Assembly (NCBI GenBank): GCA_024276275.1
Contig: JAJRXM010000019.1
Span: 1-59,441, forward strand
DNA: 59,441 nucleotides
From: Candidatus Zixiibacteriota bacterium
Lineage (GTDB): Bacteria; Zixibacteria; MSB-5A5; GN15; FEB-12
Direction: 5' to 3'
Below, piece after piece: positions 47,174-57,150 of this stretch. The notes under the pieces are model-generated. The model was not told the origin of the DNA. It did not search any database and worked only from the letters and a program-made list of their open reading frames with translations. The translations under genes and the position numbers were made by a program. The first letter of the stretch is position 1. Each line of letters starts with the position of its first letter.

Positions 47174-48522
47174 TTTTTTCAGGTAGAAAAAAAGATGCTG
47201 TACTCGTAGCAATTTATACATATAGCGGACTTGTTATGAGTTTTGTATTCAGCTCATTGTTTATACGTTTTGACGGGGGAGAGTTATACGGTATCTATGC
47301 TCACTCGTTGGCAATACTTAGCTTTATTGTTGTCGCACTCGGATTTGGTTTCCAAGTCGGATTAGTAAAGATAAACATTTCACTCGAAAAATATAAATCA
47401 ATTGCAACTACAACAATGCTTTTTTGGTCATTGGTTGTATTAGTTGGAATGCTTTTTTACTATTTAGTATATTTTAACAATGACTTCAGCTCATCATTTT
47501 TATTAGTTATTGCTGCCGGATGTACTGCCTTAACAGAACTTGTAGCAGTAGTATGGCAATGGATGAAAAAAATTGTCGAATTTCGCGGCTATGTTGTTTT
47601 CCGTTCAGTTGTCAATACCTGTTTAGTGCTTTTGTTAATTTATGAGATTATAAATATCGAATTATTTTTAATACTTATATCTCTATTTGCGATAACTCAC
47701 TTTAGTTTTTTAGTTATAAAAAGCGGAGCAATTTCGAGTATAAAAAACTTATCACACATTCAGCAAAACTACCTGGAGATTAAAACTAATCTTTGGAGCC
47801 AAAGTAAATTCTTTTGGGCTTCATTATTAGCCGTTGCGGTCTATGGTAAAATAGGTATTGTCATGCTTAAATTCTTTTCATTTTCAAACAGTGAGATAGG
47901 TAGATATGCCTATTTATACACAATCATGGCGGCATTATTAATTTTACCTTCTGCTATTCAAACGTATCTCATGCGTCCGTTATTTGCTAAAGATATGGAC
48001 GGTACCGCTATGTTTAAAAGAATACTTCCTGTATATATTATTATAGGAGCAGTATGCTCATTTCTCTTTTGGAAATTTCTTCCGTTAGGAATTGAAATAA
48101 TTATTGGTAAAAGTTCTGATCTTTTAGATGTATATCACGCTTTCGCCCCAACAATTCTGATTGTATACATTGCAAATTTACTTGGTATGGCACTTATGAC
48201 AGAGGGGCATGAAAAAGAAAGAGCGTTTATTCAATGGTTTGCAGCTATCTCTCACATTTTATTAAATCTAATCTTGATACCTATATTTGACTTAAAAGGT
48301 GCCGCACTTGCTACAACAGGCTCATACTTTCTTTTACTATGCGGCTTTCTTTATGTTACCTATATAGACAATATCTGGAATACAAAAAAGCAGATTGCTG
48401 TATTACTGTTTTGCTCGCTTGCATCGGTTGGATTTTATTTTCAGGAGTATATTATCTTGCTGCCGATAATTATCGCATCGAGTATGTTTTTCACACAGCA
48501 TTTCTCCAGAAAAACAGCGTAA
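47170..48522 (+). CDS. Wzx-like polysaccharide flippase
   Basis: The 450-residue protein is almost entirely membrane helices (about twelve) and has the MVF/RfbX transporter layout, with charged residues in short loops (YGIYAHSLAILSFI, GRYAYLYTIMAALLILPSA). It would flip undecaprenyl-linked repeat units across the inner membrane before polymerisation. The start overlaps the kinase stop, supporting an operon. It is followed by a 200-bp gap containing a small gene. Confidence 0.88.
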   Translation: MIFSGRKKDAVLVAIYTYSGLVMSFVFSSLFIRFDGGELYGIYAHSLAILSFIVVALGFGFQVGLVKINISLEKYKSIATTTMLFWSLVVLVGMLFYYLVYFNNDFSSSFLLVIAAGCTALTELVAVVWQWMKKIVEFRGYVVFRSVVNTCLVLLLIYEIINIELFLILISLFAITHFSFLVIKSGAISSIKNLSHIQQNYLEIKTNLWSQSKFFWASLLAVAVYGKIGIVMLKFFSFSNSEIGRYAYLYTIMAALLILPSAIQTYLMRPLFAKDMDGTAMFKRILPVYIIIGAVCSFLFWKFLPLGIEIIIGKSSDLLDVYHAFAPTILIVYIANLLGMALMTEGHEKERAFIQWFAAISHILLNLILIPIFDLKGAALATTGSYFLLLCGFLYVTYIDNIWNTKKQIAVLLFCSLASVGFYFQEYIILLPIIIASSMFFTQHFSRKTA

Positions 48523-48683
48523 TTCTACATTTTTTTACTTGGGTAAAAATTTCCAAAATCAGAAGAATAAATTTCCGTTTCAAGCCTGAAATTTATAGAC
48601 ACAAACCTGTTTCGCACAGTTAAGTCTTAGTACTACAGTAGCTTAGTCAATATGTTTCAGTTTGGCACATCCTTTGATATGTA

Positions 48684-48699
48684 TTAAGGTGAACCTTAA
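48684..48699. promoter_or_regulatory. Perfect palindrome before the small gene
   Basis: TTAAGGTGAACCTTAA has perfect 7-bp arms around a 2-base centre, 21 bp before ATG 48721. It may be an operator or a hairpin that shelters the ribosome-binding site (GGAG at 48711-48714). No T-tract follows, so a terminator is unlikely. Confidence 0.45.
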
Positions 48700-48720
48700 A
48701 ACTTGTCATGGAGTGACAAA

Positions 48721-48891
48721 ATGAGCCGTATTAAGTATTCAAAAGACCATAAGAAAAAATCATCATTTTTTGCCTTTGTTCCTCAGGGAACTACTCTGGT
48801 AGAAGTATTAACATCTCCCAAAAAAGTTGTAGAAACGCTTCGCAATAATTCTCTTGATGTGAAGAAAAATTATAAGATAAACAACAACTAA
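48721..48891 (+). CDS. Small basic protein of unknown function
   Basis: This 56-residue protein is preceded by GGAG six bases before its ATG, and it ends nine bases before the heparinase-like gene. The sequence is Lys-rich at the start (SKDHKKKSSFFAF), then PQGTTLVEVLTSPKKVVETL. I recognise no family, signal peptide or membrane segment. Its good ribosome-binding site and tight spacing to the next gene argue that it is real; a perfect palindrome lies just upstream. Confidence 0.5.
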   Translation: MSRIKYSKDHKKKSSFFAFVPQGTTLVEVLTSPKKVVETLRNNSLDVKKNYKINNN

Positions 48892-48899
48892 GGATTTAT

Positions 48900-50945
48900 A
48901 TGCTCCGGGTTTATCTTATCAAAATAAAACAAAAATTACAGCACTTGGCTAAAAAATATAAATCGCCGATGAAAGTTCTTTCGATAGAGCAGTTTTACGC
49001 ATCTCGATTTTTAGGTGAAAAACCCTGTGCTTCCTATTTCGTAAATCGGAAAAATCCAAAATTCTTTTTTAACAGCTCTGATTATGAATTGTACGCAAAA
49101 CATCTGCAGGATGTATATCCAAATGCTTCCTCAAGAGCAGTTAGCAGAGCAGAAGATGCCTTAAATCATACGTTTGATTTATTAGGTTCAGGAAAAACAG
49201 CACTAGGTAAAGTTATAAACTGGCATAAAGATTTCAAATCAGGTAAAACTTGGAACAAAGCACATCACACAAAAATACAAATTATAGACCAAAATGATAA
49301 CTCCGATATCAAAGTACCGTGGGAACTTTCACGATTACAGCACTTCACAGATTTAGGAAAAACATTTTGGCTAACCGAAGATGAATCATACCTTCGTGAA
49401 TTTATAACAACAGTTCAGCATTGGGAAAGAGAAAACCGAGTAGGCTATGGACCTAATTGGACCTGTCCGATGGATGTTGCTATCAGAGCAATTAATATAA
49501 TTTACGGTTTATATTTCTTTTCAGCTAAAAATTCTCTCTCTGAAAACTTTATCCAACAAGTAATTCGTTTACTCTATTACCATGGTCTACATATTGAACA
49601 AAATTTAGAACTGGTTGAAGATGGAGCTAATAGTAATCATCTGTTATCAAATTATCTCGGACTGTTTTATCTCGGGTTATTGTTTCCTGAATTTGACAGA
49701 TCAAAAAAATGGAGACAGATTGCCTGTGCAGGCTTAGAAAAAGAGATAGTTCTTGAAATAAATAAAGATGGTGCCGATTATGAATGTTCGACATCGTATC
49801 ACCGTTTAGTATTAGAAATTTTCTTATCAGCTTATATTCTTGGCAAAAAAAATAATTATAAATTTTCAAAGACCTACAAAACCCGTTTACAGAAAATGCT
49901 CCATTTTTCTGAGTCAATTACTACTCCAAACGGTATTACTCCGTTAGTAGGCGATAACGATGACGGTTATATAATTAAACTTTCAATTGATAACCCGGCA
50001 TCGCATAAACATTTAATAGAGCTTGGCTCCGAGTTATTTAAAACTTCTCAACCGAATTTTATAGAGAAAACAGAAGAATCTCTTTTTTACTTTGGTATAT
50101 CAAATAATAAACCTGCCAAGAAAAGAGCAGTCAAATCATCGTTTTTTAAAGAAAGCGGTTATGCAGCAATTCGTTCGGAAAAATTACATCTATTGTTTTC
50201 AGCTACTAAATTAAGCAAAAAAGCATTAGGCGGACACAAGCATAACGATAATCTGGCATTTACTCTTGAGTATAATAAAATTCCATATTTTATTGACCCC
50301 GGTACATTTTGTTATACTTCTGATTATAAAAAACGAAACCTCAACCGCTCTGTTGTATCACATAATACCGTTGCAATAGACTCACAAGAACAAAACAGAT
50401 TTTTTGACTCACGACTATTTTATCTCTTTAACGACAGTAAGTCAGAATTAGACCTTTGGGCAAATACAGGTAAACAATTTATTGTCAGCGGTTTTCACAG
50501 AGGATACGAGCAAAACAATAAGATAATCCACCGAAGAACTATACTTGCGAACCTACATGAGTCAGTCATTGAAATTACAGATGAAATCACAGGTGACAGC
50601 AACAAAGAACATCTTTTTGAAACAAGATTTATCACACCTGTAGCAAATGTTATAGTGCATAAGAACAGTGTGATAGAAGTTGTTGAAGATAGTAGTAATA
50701 AAATAACAATGGCTTTTGATGCTGACTCAAACCAAAAAATAGAAATTAAACAGTCGGAATACTATCCACGTTTTGGAGTTGCCAAACCGGCTCAAGTGAT
50801 TACACGAATACAAAAAGTAAAATTACCATTGATAAATAAAACAACGATTGAACTAACAAAAGATGAAATAGCTGATTATTCAAAACAGAAAATTCATAAT
50901 AGAATAGCAGAAAACAATAATACAAGTACTGCGGTAAAGATATAA
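48900..50945 (+). CDS. Heparinase II/III-like protein of the polysaccharide locus
   Basis: The 681-residue protein has the alginate-lyase-like toroid in the first half (NTGL-type helices around DMDVA-like CPMDVAIRAINIIYG and DGANSNHLLSNYLGL) and a beta-sandwich heparinase II/III domain in the second (GGHKHNDNLAFTLEYNKIPYFIDPGT, then RSVVSHNTVAID). Members cleave uronic-acid polymers, and in biosynthetic loci they may trim or quality-control the nascent chain. There is no clear signal peptide, so the location is uncertain. The stop overlaps the next ATG (TAATG). Confidence 0.85.
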   Translation: MLRVYLIKIKQKLQHLAKKYKSPMKVLSIEQFYASRFLGEKPCASYFVNRKNPKFFFNSSDYELYAKHLQDVYPNASSRAVSRAEDALNHTFDLLGSGKTALGKVINWHKDFKSGKTWNKAHHTKIQIIDQNDNSDIKVPWELSRLQHFTDLGKTFWLTEDESYLREFITTVQHWERENRVGYGPNWTCPMDVAIRAINIIYGLYFFSAKNSLSENFIQQVIRLLYYHGLHIEQNLELVEDGANSNHLLSNYLGLFYLGLLFPEFDRSKKWRQIACAGLEKEIVLEINKDGADYECSTSYHRLVLEIFLSAYILGKKNNYKFSKTYKTRLQKMLHFSESITTPNGITPLVGDNDDGYIIKLSIDNPASHKHLIELGSELFKTSQPNFIEKTEESLFYFGISNNKPAKKRAVKSSFFKESGYAAIRSEKLHLLFSATKLSKKALGGHKHNDNLAFTLEYNKIPYFIDPGTFCYTSDYKKRNLNRSVVSHNTVAIDSQEQNRFFDSRLFYLFNDSKSELDLWANTGKQFIVSGFHRGYEQNNKIIHRRTILANLHESVIEITDEITGDSNKEHLFETRFITPVANVIVHKNSVIEVVEDSSNKITMAFDADSNQKIEIKQSEYYPRFGVAKPAQVITRIQKVKLPLINKTTIELTKDEIADYSKQKIHNRIAENNNTSTAVKI

Positions 50946-52474
50946 TGGATACTTTAACAGTAAATTATCAATCAGAGAAATTTCTCAAATTTTTATTAGG
51001 TGGAATAATTACTGCCACTGTTATTTATGTTTCATTATTTATTCAAATTACTTTAAACCAGATTTTTGCACTTTTCTTAGGTGCGGTTGTTATAACATTT
51101 TGGGCGCATAGCAAAGTATACGGTTTAACAGCTGCCGTTATTTTCTTTTTGATTAAACCTTTCTGGCTACGTTTGGCATATCATGTAGATTTATCTATGT
51201 ATGGATCATCTGGTTTTGACCTACTCGGTCTGATGCCGACATTAATTCTCGTTAGCTTAATTTGCTCACATCTTTATATGTCTATTATTGATAACAAAAA
51301 ATTGTGTCCCGATAGAACAAGAATTTTAATCTCTTTATTTTCTGCTCTTTGTTTTCTCTCAATCTTTTTTCCGACAAATTCAATTATGATCGGGTTGGCA
51401 GGATTTCAAAGAAACATTCTTCCAAATATGCTTATTCTATTTCTAGCTGTTTCAGTTTTCAAAAATGAAAAAGATATTCTAGTTTTAGTCAAATCATTGG
51501 CAGTTGTCGGCTTAATTTCAATTCTCTACGGAATCGGTCAGTTTATTACCGGAATATTTCCTTGGGAAATCTTGTGGATGAAAAATGTCGGTTTTGCTAC
51601 CTCTACAGCCGGATGGCTTACTATCGGTTTACGTGGAATAGAATTCCGTATTTTTTCTATGTTTTATTATCGCACAGATTTTTTCTTTACTAATGTACTG
51701 ATTTTTTCCCTTTTAATAACATACGCAAAATCATTTACCGGATTTATGAAATGTATCAAAATACTGTTTTATATCAGTTGGTTCATAATGATGATTATTA
51801 CTTTTGAACGTACACCGCTCATTATGTCATTTGTGGCTGTTCTTATAGTTTATTTCATGAATGCGACACAATCAAAGAAAAAAATGCTTATAACGGCAGC
51901 AATTACTCTCGGTGTTGTGGCATATTCAACATTGCTAGTTTTTGAACCGTACTTAAAAAGTTCAGGTGTTGAATCACTTATCCGTTTGGCAGAGATGACT
52001 AATCCGCTTGAGGCTGGCTCTATTCATGATAGAACAGATAATTATTGGGGGCCGTCACTTGAAATTATCAAATCAAATCCATTAGGAGTCGGGATTGGAA
52101 GCGGAAGCGGCACCAAGGCATCAGATCAGGTAAGCCTTGCTGATTCAGGCAATATCCAAACTCACAATGAGATATTACAAAAAACACTTGAAACAGGAAT
52201 TTTAGGTGGAGTTCTGTTTTTATTGTTGATGCTTTCAATTCTAAAAGATAGCTTACAGTTATCAAAAGTTAATCGTTCTGCACGTCGATTTGGGGTAGCA
52301 ATTACTACCTGTACTTTGGTGTTTATGATGAGCAGTATGATTACTTTAACCTTTAGCGGTGGACGTGGGTTAACATTTTGGCTTTTAGTCGGGGTAATGT
52401 TAAGTATGCTGAGCCAAAAAAGTGTTTTACAAAATGAAATGACAACTTCGGATTTAAAAAAGGTAGAGGTATGA
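50945..52474 (+). CDS. O-antigen ligase/polymerase family membrane protein (Wzy/WaaL-like)
   Basis: The 509-residue protein has about eleven membrane helices and a large periplasmic loop ending in the family region NYWGPSLEIIKSNPLGVGIGSG, with QTHNEILQKTLETGILGG, the Wzy_C signature with its conserved His. It would polymerise repeat units or transfer them to an acceptor in the periplasm. It overlaps the preceding stop by one base and the following glycosyltransferase start by four. Confidence 0.88.
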   Translation: MDTLTVNYQSEKFLKFLLGGIITATVIYVSLFIQITLNQIFALFLGAVVITFWAHSKVYGLTAAVIFFLIKPFWLRLAYHVDLSMYGSSGFDLLGLMPTLILVSLICSHLYMSIIDNKKLCPDRTRILISLFSALCFLSIFFPTNSIMIGLAGFQRNILPNMLILFLAVSVFKNEKDILVLVKSLAVVGLISILYGIGQFITGIFPWEILWMKNVGFATSTAGWLTIGLRGIEFRIFSMFYYRTDFFFTNVLIFSLLITYAKSFTGFMKCIKILFYISWFIMMIITFERTPLIMSFVAVLIVYFMNATQSKKKMLITAAITLGVVAYSTLLVFEPYLKSSGVESLIRLAEMTNPLEAGSIHDRTDNYWGPSLEIIKSNPLGVGIGSGSGTKASDQVSLADSGNIQTHNEILQKTLETGILGGVLFLLLMLSILKDSLQLSKVNRSARRFGVAITTCTLVFMMSSMITLTFSGGRGLTFWLLVGVMLSMLSQKSVLQNEMTTSDLKKVEV

Positions 52475-53841
52475 GCGTAAACAGGTTAGAACAAAAATCT
52501 CTTTTAATAATATCACATTCCTATAAACCGCTTTTAAATCCCAGAGCATTTAGATGGTCGGCTATTTTAGAAGAATGGGCTAAAGATAATACCAAAATTG
52601 ATGTTATCACATCTTGGCAACCGGGGCAACCTCGGGAAGAGATAATCAACAATGTACATATCTTCCGAGTTAATAATGCATTAATAGAAAAATTACGCTC
52701 TCGGTTTATCAAAACAGACAGAAAAACATCTGTTACAAAAAATAAAAATTCAGCAAAAACCGAATCAAAAACTAACAAAGTAATAAAAACAGTTCTAAAA
52801 AAACTCCATGATTTAACATGGAAAAACATCTATTGGCCTGACTATGCCACACTCTGGAAAAAAACAGCTCTTCAAAACGCTATATATCTAATTGATACAG
52901 AACAATATGATGCTTTTATTACCGTTTCAGACCCGTTTACATCGCATACAGTCGGTTATGAACTAAAACAAAAATATCCGCAACTAAAGTGGCTTGTTGA
53001 TATAGGCGATCCCTTTTGTTTCCGTCATGACACACCGACAAACAATCACTTCTTGTATAAACAAAAAAATTATAATATAGAACGGGAAGTTTTTGCAAAG
53101 GCAGAACATATTTCAGTAACTACAGAATCTACAAAAAATAAATATACCGAGTTGTTTCCTGAATCTGCTCATAAAATAAAAGTCATTCCACCTCTTATGG
53201 CACCTGCTGAAGTAAAACATACGAGTACCGTTTCAGAAAAAAATGATACAATTAAACTAATTTTTGTAGGGACTCTTTATAAAGCGATAAGAAATCCTAA
53301 ATTTTTATTACAAATATTTACACAACTATTGAGAACAAATTTTTCTAAAAAAGTTGAACTTCATTTTTACGGAGATATTAATGACTGTCAGGATGAGTTT
53401 AAAAAATATCAGCCTTTATTGAATAAAAATTTATTTTTACATGGTCTCGTTTCGAGGGAAGAAGTACTTCAAGCTATGGCTACCTCTTCTGTACTTATAA
53501 ATATCGGTAATGATAATATGTACCAACTTCCAAGTAAAATTGTAGAATATGTTTTAACAGGTAAACCTATTATTAATATCGCTCGTTTAGAAAACGACAG
53601 CTCAACAGAATTTTTACAAGCATATCCCGGAAAACTTATTATGCATGATACAAAAGATGGCTTATTTCAAAATGAACTTTCAAAATGTATTTCTTTTATA
53701 CATAACCTGCCAAAAGATCTTCCCCTAAAAGAAAGAGAAACTTGGCATCGCACTTTTAGTCCGGAGACTATTACCAAACAATATCAAAATTTACTTGCAA
53801 AACCTATTCCTGAATGTAATTCCACACAGGTGTTATCATGA
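52471..53841 (+). CDS. Glycosyltransferase, GT-B fold
   Basis: The 456-residue protein has an N-terminal acceptor domain (NPRAFRWSAILEEWA, later KNIYWPDYATLWKK) and a donor domain with KLIFVGTLYKAIRNPKFLL and the terminal LPSKIVEYVLTGKPIINI, in which the Glu contacts the nucleotide-sugar ribose. This is a GT4-like retaining glycosyltransferase acting on the cytoplasmic side of the membrane. A Lys-rich insert lies near residues 75-110. The exact sugar is unknown. The ends overlap both neighbours by four bases. Confidence 0.85.
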   Translation: MSVNRLEQKSLLIISHSYKPLLNPRAFRWSAILEEWAKDNTKIDVITSWQPGQPREEIINNVHIFRVNNALIEKLRSRFIKTDRKTSVTKNKNSAKTESKTNKVIKTVLKKLHDLTWKNIYWPDYATLWKKTALQNAIYLIDTEQYDAFITVSDPFTSHTVGYELKQKYPQLKWLVDIGDPFCFRHDTPTNNHFLYKQKNYNIEREVFAKAEHISVTTESTKNKYTELFPESAHKIKVIPPLMAPAEVKHTSTVSEKNDTIKLIFVGTLYKAIRNPKFLLQIFTQLLRTNFSKKVELHFYGDINDCQDEFKKYQPLLNKNLFLHGLVSREEVLQAMATSSVLINIGNDNMYQLPSKIVEYVLTGKPIINIARLENDSSTEFLQAYPGKLIMHDTKDGLFQNELSKCISFIHNLPKDLPLKERETWHRTFSPETITKQYQNLLAKPIPECNSTQVLS

Positions 53842-54953
53842 AACCTATTTGGCATATTTACTATGGTACACGTGGTACAGCCGGTTCATATATTGACGCT
53901 TTATTAAAAGCATCAATGAAAGCAGGACTAAAAGCAAAAGCTTTTGTAAGCGGTAGATATACATACCAACCTTCAAACTGTGTGCGTTGTTTTTTCCCGA
54001 TTACAGATAAAACAGAAAAGCGAAATAAGTTTATACTTTTATTAAGAGGTGTTGAATTAGTGATGGCCTATGTATATATCGCTATCTTCAGTATTATTAA
54101 ACGTCCGACAATTAATATCCATCTCATAGATGATTTAACAATCACATATTATTTGTTTCTGTTTTTCAAAAAGATAAATCTTCAAGTATATATAACCTGT
54201 CACGATATTCAATCACAATATGAAGGAATGACACAAATTCGTACTGCTATGATGTCAAACGCTGACAAATTAGTTGTACACAATAAAAATGCAAAAATGA
54301 CACTAGTAAATAAAGTCGGTGAAGATTCTAAAAATAAAATTAAAGTATATCCATTCCCGTTTTCTTCATATGAAGAAATTGTTAATAGAGATAGAATTCC
54401 TGAAGTTAAACAAAGTTTACTAACAGCAATACCAAATGATAAGCCATTTTTTTTATTCTTAGGTGTTATAAGAAATTCAAAAGGTATAGAAACATTGTTA
54501 AAAGCATGGAAAATTTCTAATTCAAAAGAATCATCAAACTTGGTTATTGCAGGTAAATGGACAGACCCAAGTAATGCTATACGAAAAATGGCAGATGATG
54601 ACCCTACATGTATTGTCTTTGATAATTATATTACCGACGAGGAATATGTCGCATTGATTGAATTAGCAAAGTTTACTGTTTTACCTTATCTAAACTATAT
54701 ACATAGTGCTGTTTTGTATTCTTGCGGGTATCATGGAAGTGCTGTAATCAATTCAGATATAAATTTGTTTACTGAAACAATGCCGGGTTATCCGTTAGTG
54801 TTTCCAAGAGGTAATGAAAAAGAACTTGCAAAACTACTAGACAAAACGGCCAATATGAATACAGATGAAGTATCAAAATATAGAAATTTAACAAAACAAG
54901 CTGTACAAAATCAACAAGATGATTTAGTAGATCAGCTAAAACTCGTTTATTAG
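53838..54953 (+). CDS. Glycosyltransferase, GT-B fold
   Basis: The 371-residue protein opens with IYYGTRGTAGSYIDALL, a typical donor-domain GxxGG-like start, and has a second Rossmann domain with FLFLGVIRNSKGIETLLKAWK and LVIAGKW. EEYVALIELAKFTVLPY follows in place of the usual EGFGLxxxEAM. A hydrophobic stretch near residues 72-105 may associate with the membrane. The donor and acceptor are unknown. The ATG overlaps the previous stop by four bases. Confidence 0.8.
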   Translation: MKPIWHIYYGTRGTAGSYIDALLKASMKAGLKAKAFVSGRYTYQPSNCVRCFFPITDKTEKRNKFILLLRGVELVMAYVYIAIFSIIKRPTINIHLIDDLTITYYLFLFFKKINLQVYITCHDIQSQYEGMTQIRTAMMSNADKLVVHNKNAKMTLVNKVGEDSKNKIKVYPFPFSSYEEIVNRDRIPEVKQSLLTAIPNDKPFFLFLGVIRNSKGIETLLKAWKISNSKESSNLVIAGKWTDPSNAIRKMADDDPTCIVFDNYITDEEYVALIELAKFTVLPYLNYIHSAVLYSCGYHGSAVINSDINLFTETMPGYPLVFPRGNEKELAKLLDKTANMNTDEVSKYRNLTKQAVQNQQDDLVDQLKLVY

Positions 54954-54987
54954 TGAAATGAAATATTATAAAATATATGAAAACTAC

Positions 54988-57150
54988 ATGAAACAAGTTC
55001 TACAATACGACCGCGAGAAAAAAGTAAGGGTAAAAGATATCCCGACACCTCAAATGAAATCAGTCGGTCTTGTCGTCGACAATCGCAGTTCGCTTATCTC
55101 AGTCGGTACTGAACGTTCGATTATCGAACTTTCACAAATGTCTTTAGTAGGCAAAGCAAAACAAAGACCCGATGTTGTCAAACAAGTCATTGACAAAATA
55201 AAAACCGAAGGTATAAAATCAACCTATAACAAAGTAATGGGTAAACTCTCAGCTCCATTACCTCTTGGTTATAGTTGTGCGGGTATAGTACGGGAAGTTC
55301 ATCACTCTGTAGATAAATTTGCTATAGGCGAAAGAGTCGCTTGTGCCGGTTTCGGCTATGCTTCGCATTCGGAAACTATTTTTGTCCCTACAAACCTGAC
55401 AGTTAAGATACCGGATTCAGTTTCTTACGATGAAGCGAGCTTTGTTACTCTCGGAGCAATCGCTCTACAGGGTGTCAGAGTCGCCGATATTCGTTTAGGC
55501 GAAACAGTAGCTGTTATCGGACTAGGTTTATTAGGACAAATTACCTGTATGCTTTTGGAAGCGTCCGGTTGTAAAGTTATCGGTATGGATATAGATCATG
55601 AAAAATTGATTCAGGCAAAATCATGCGGAGCAACAGAGACTTGTATGTCTGACTCAGCAGCGATTTCTACTATTATGAATCATACTGCAGGGCATGGTGT
55701 TGACACTGTTATAATAACAGCTGCAACCGATTCCGCAGGTCCTGTAACTCTAGCCGGTGACATCTGTCGTGAAAAAGGTACTGTTGTTGTAGTCGGTGCG
55801 GTCAAAATGGATATACCGCGAAAAGCGTATTATGACAAAGAGCTGTCATTCAAACTTTCTCGTTCATATGGACCGGGAAGATACGATTATAATTACGAGG
55901 AAGCAGGAAATGATTACCCCTTCAGTTATGTTCGTTGGACTGAAAACAGAAATATGGATGCCTTTATTAAACTTATTGCGAATAATAAAATTAATATAAA
56001 ACAACTTATTTCACATCGCTTTAATATCAATCAAGCAACAGAAGGGTACAAGCTTATTTCCGGTGTCACCGATGAAAAATTTACCGGTGTAATACTACAA
56101 TACGACCAAAAAGAAAAAATAATAACAAAACCGGAAACAAGAACAAATCCAACGATTCCAAACAATAATACCGAAACAAATATCGGTTTTATCGGTGCCG
56201 GAGGATTTGCTTCGGGAGTACTCCTTCCAAATATTAAACAGGTCGGTAACTATAATCTCAAAGCAATAGTTTCAGGAAGCGGTATCTCAGCCGATTCATC
56301 ATCCGAACGGTTCGGGTTTGAAACAACAGTTTCAACAACTGATGAGATGATGCAAAACAAAGATATCGGAACAATTTTTATAGCTAACCGACATAACCAG
56401 CATGCCGAACTTGTTTTAGATGCCATGCAAAATGGTAAATCAGTTTTTGTTGAAAAACCGCTTTGTATGAACCAAGAAGAACTAAACAAAATTATCTCTT
56501 CTTACAATGAAAACAAAACTCGCATGATGGTCGGATTCAACCGTCGCTTTGCTCCGATAATACAAGAGATAAAGAAAAAACTTCAAACGAACAAATATCC
56601 ACTTTCTATGTATTATCGTATAAACGGCGGGTTTATCCCGTCAGGTACCTGGATACAAGATGCCGAAACAGGTGGTGGTAGAATAATCGGCGAGGTCTGC
56701 CACTTTGTAGACTTACTATCCTATCTTACTGATTCACCGATTTGTAAAGTAGAGGCAGAGTCATTAGTTATGCCTGATGAACGCTTTCGCTCTGATGACA
56801 ACCTGCAGATAACTCTTCGATTCAAAAATGGCTCCGTAGGAACTATAAACTACATTGCATCAGGTAATACTATGATGTCAAAAGAATATTTAGAAATTTT
56901 CGGAGGTGGAATGGCTGTTACGATGGATGACTTCAGAACCCTCACGATAGCTGATGATAAAAATAAAAAATTAGATAAAAAACAGTCGCAGGATAAAGGA
57001 CACAACGCTATGCTTCGCGCATTCTGTGAATCACTCAAAAACAAAACCGACTCACCGATTCCGTTTGAACAAATCGTTAATGGAACCGAGACAACTTTCG
57101 CTATTATAGAAAGCTTGTCGGAAGGAGGGGCATTATGGCTAAACGATTAA
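54988..57150 (+). CDS. Bi-domain oxidoreductase: MDR alcohol dehydrogenase-like plus Gfo/Idh/MocA
   Basis: Residues about 1-345 are a medium-chain dehydrogenase (LPLGYSCAGIV, AVIGLGLLGQITCMLLEASG), and residues about 390-720 are a Gfo/Idh/MocA domain (NIGFIGAGGFASGVLLPNI, VFVEKPLCMN, GRIIGEVCHFVDLLSYL). This fusion is a recurring companion of heparinase II/III-like proteins in polysaccharide loci and probably oxidises a sugar nucleotide. I choose ATG 54988 (MKQVLQYDREK), which matches the usual family start, over ATG 54958. It overlaps the next gene by 16 bp. Confidence 0.88.
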   Translation: MKQVLQYDREKKVRVKDIPTPQMKSVGLVVDNRSSLISVGTERSIIELSQMSLVGKAKQRPDVVKQVIDKIKTEGIKSTYNKVMGKLSAPLPLGYSCAGIVREVHHSVDKFAIGERVACAGFGYASHSETIFVPTNLTVKIPDSVSYDEASFVTLGAIALQGVRVADIRLGETVAVIGLGLLGQITCMLLEASGCKVIGMDIDHEKLIQAKSCGATETCMSDSAAISTIMNHTAGHGVDTVIITAATDSAGPVTLAGDICREKGTVVVVGAVKMDIPRKAYYDKELSFKLSRSYGPGRYDYNYEEAGNDYPFSYVRWTENRNMDAFIKLIANNKINIKQLISHRFNINQATEGYKLISGVTDEKFTGVILQYDQKEKIITKPETRTNPTIPNNNTETNIGFIGAGGFASGVLLPNIKQVGNYNLKAIVSGSGISADSSSERFGFETTVSTTDEMMQNKDIGTIFIANRHNQHAELVLDAMQNGKSVFVEKPLCMNQEELNKIISSYNENKTRMMVGFNRRFAPIIQEIKKKLQTNKYPLSMYYRINGGFIPSGTWIQDAETGGGRIIGEVCHFVDLLSYLTDSPICKVEAESLVMPDERFRSDDNLQITLRFKNGSVGTINYIASGNTMMSKEYLEIFGGGMAVTMDDFRTLTIADDKNKKLDKKQSQDKGHNAMLRAFCESLKNKTDSPIPFEQIVNGTETTFAIIESLSEGGALWLND

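Noticed and set aside
48339-48623. An open frame overlapping the end of the flippase gene
   Set aside because: It is out of frame with a clear membrane transporter, has no start signal and no recognisable sequence; it is a shadow frame.
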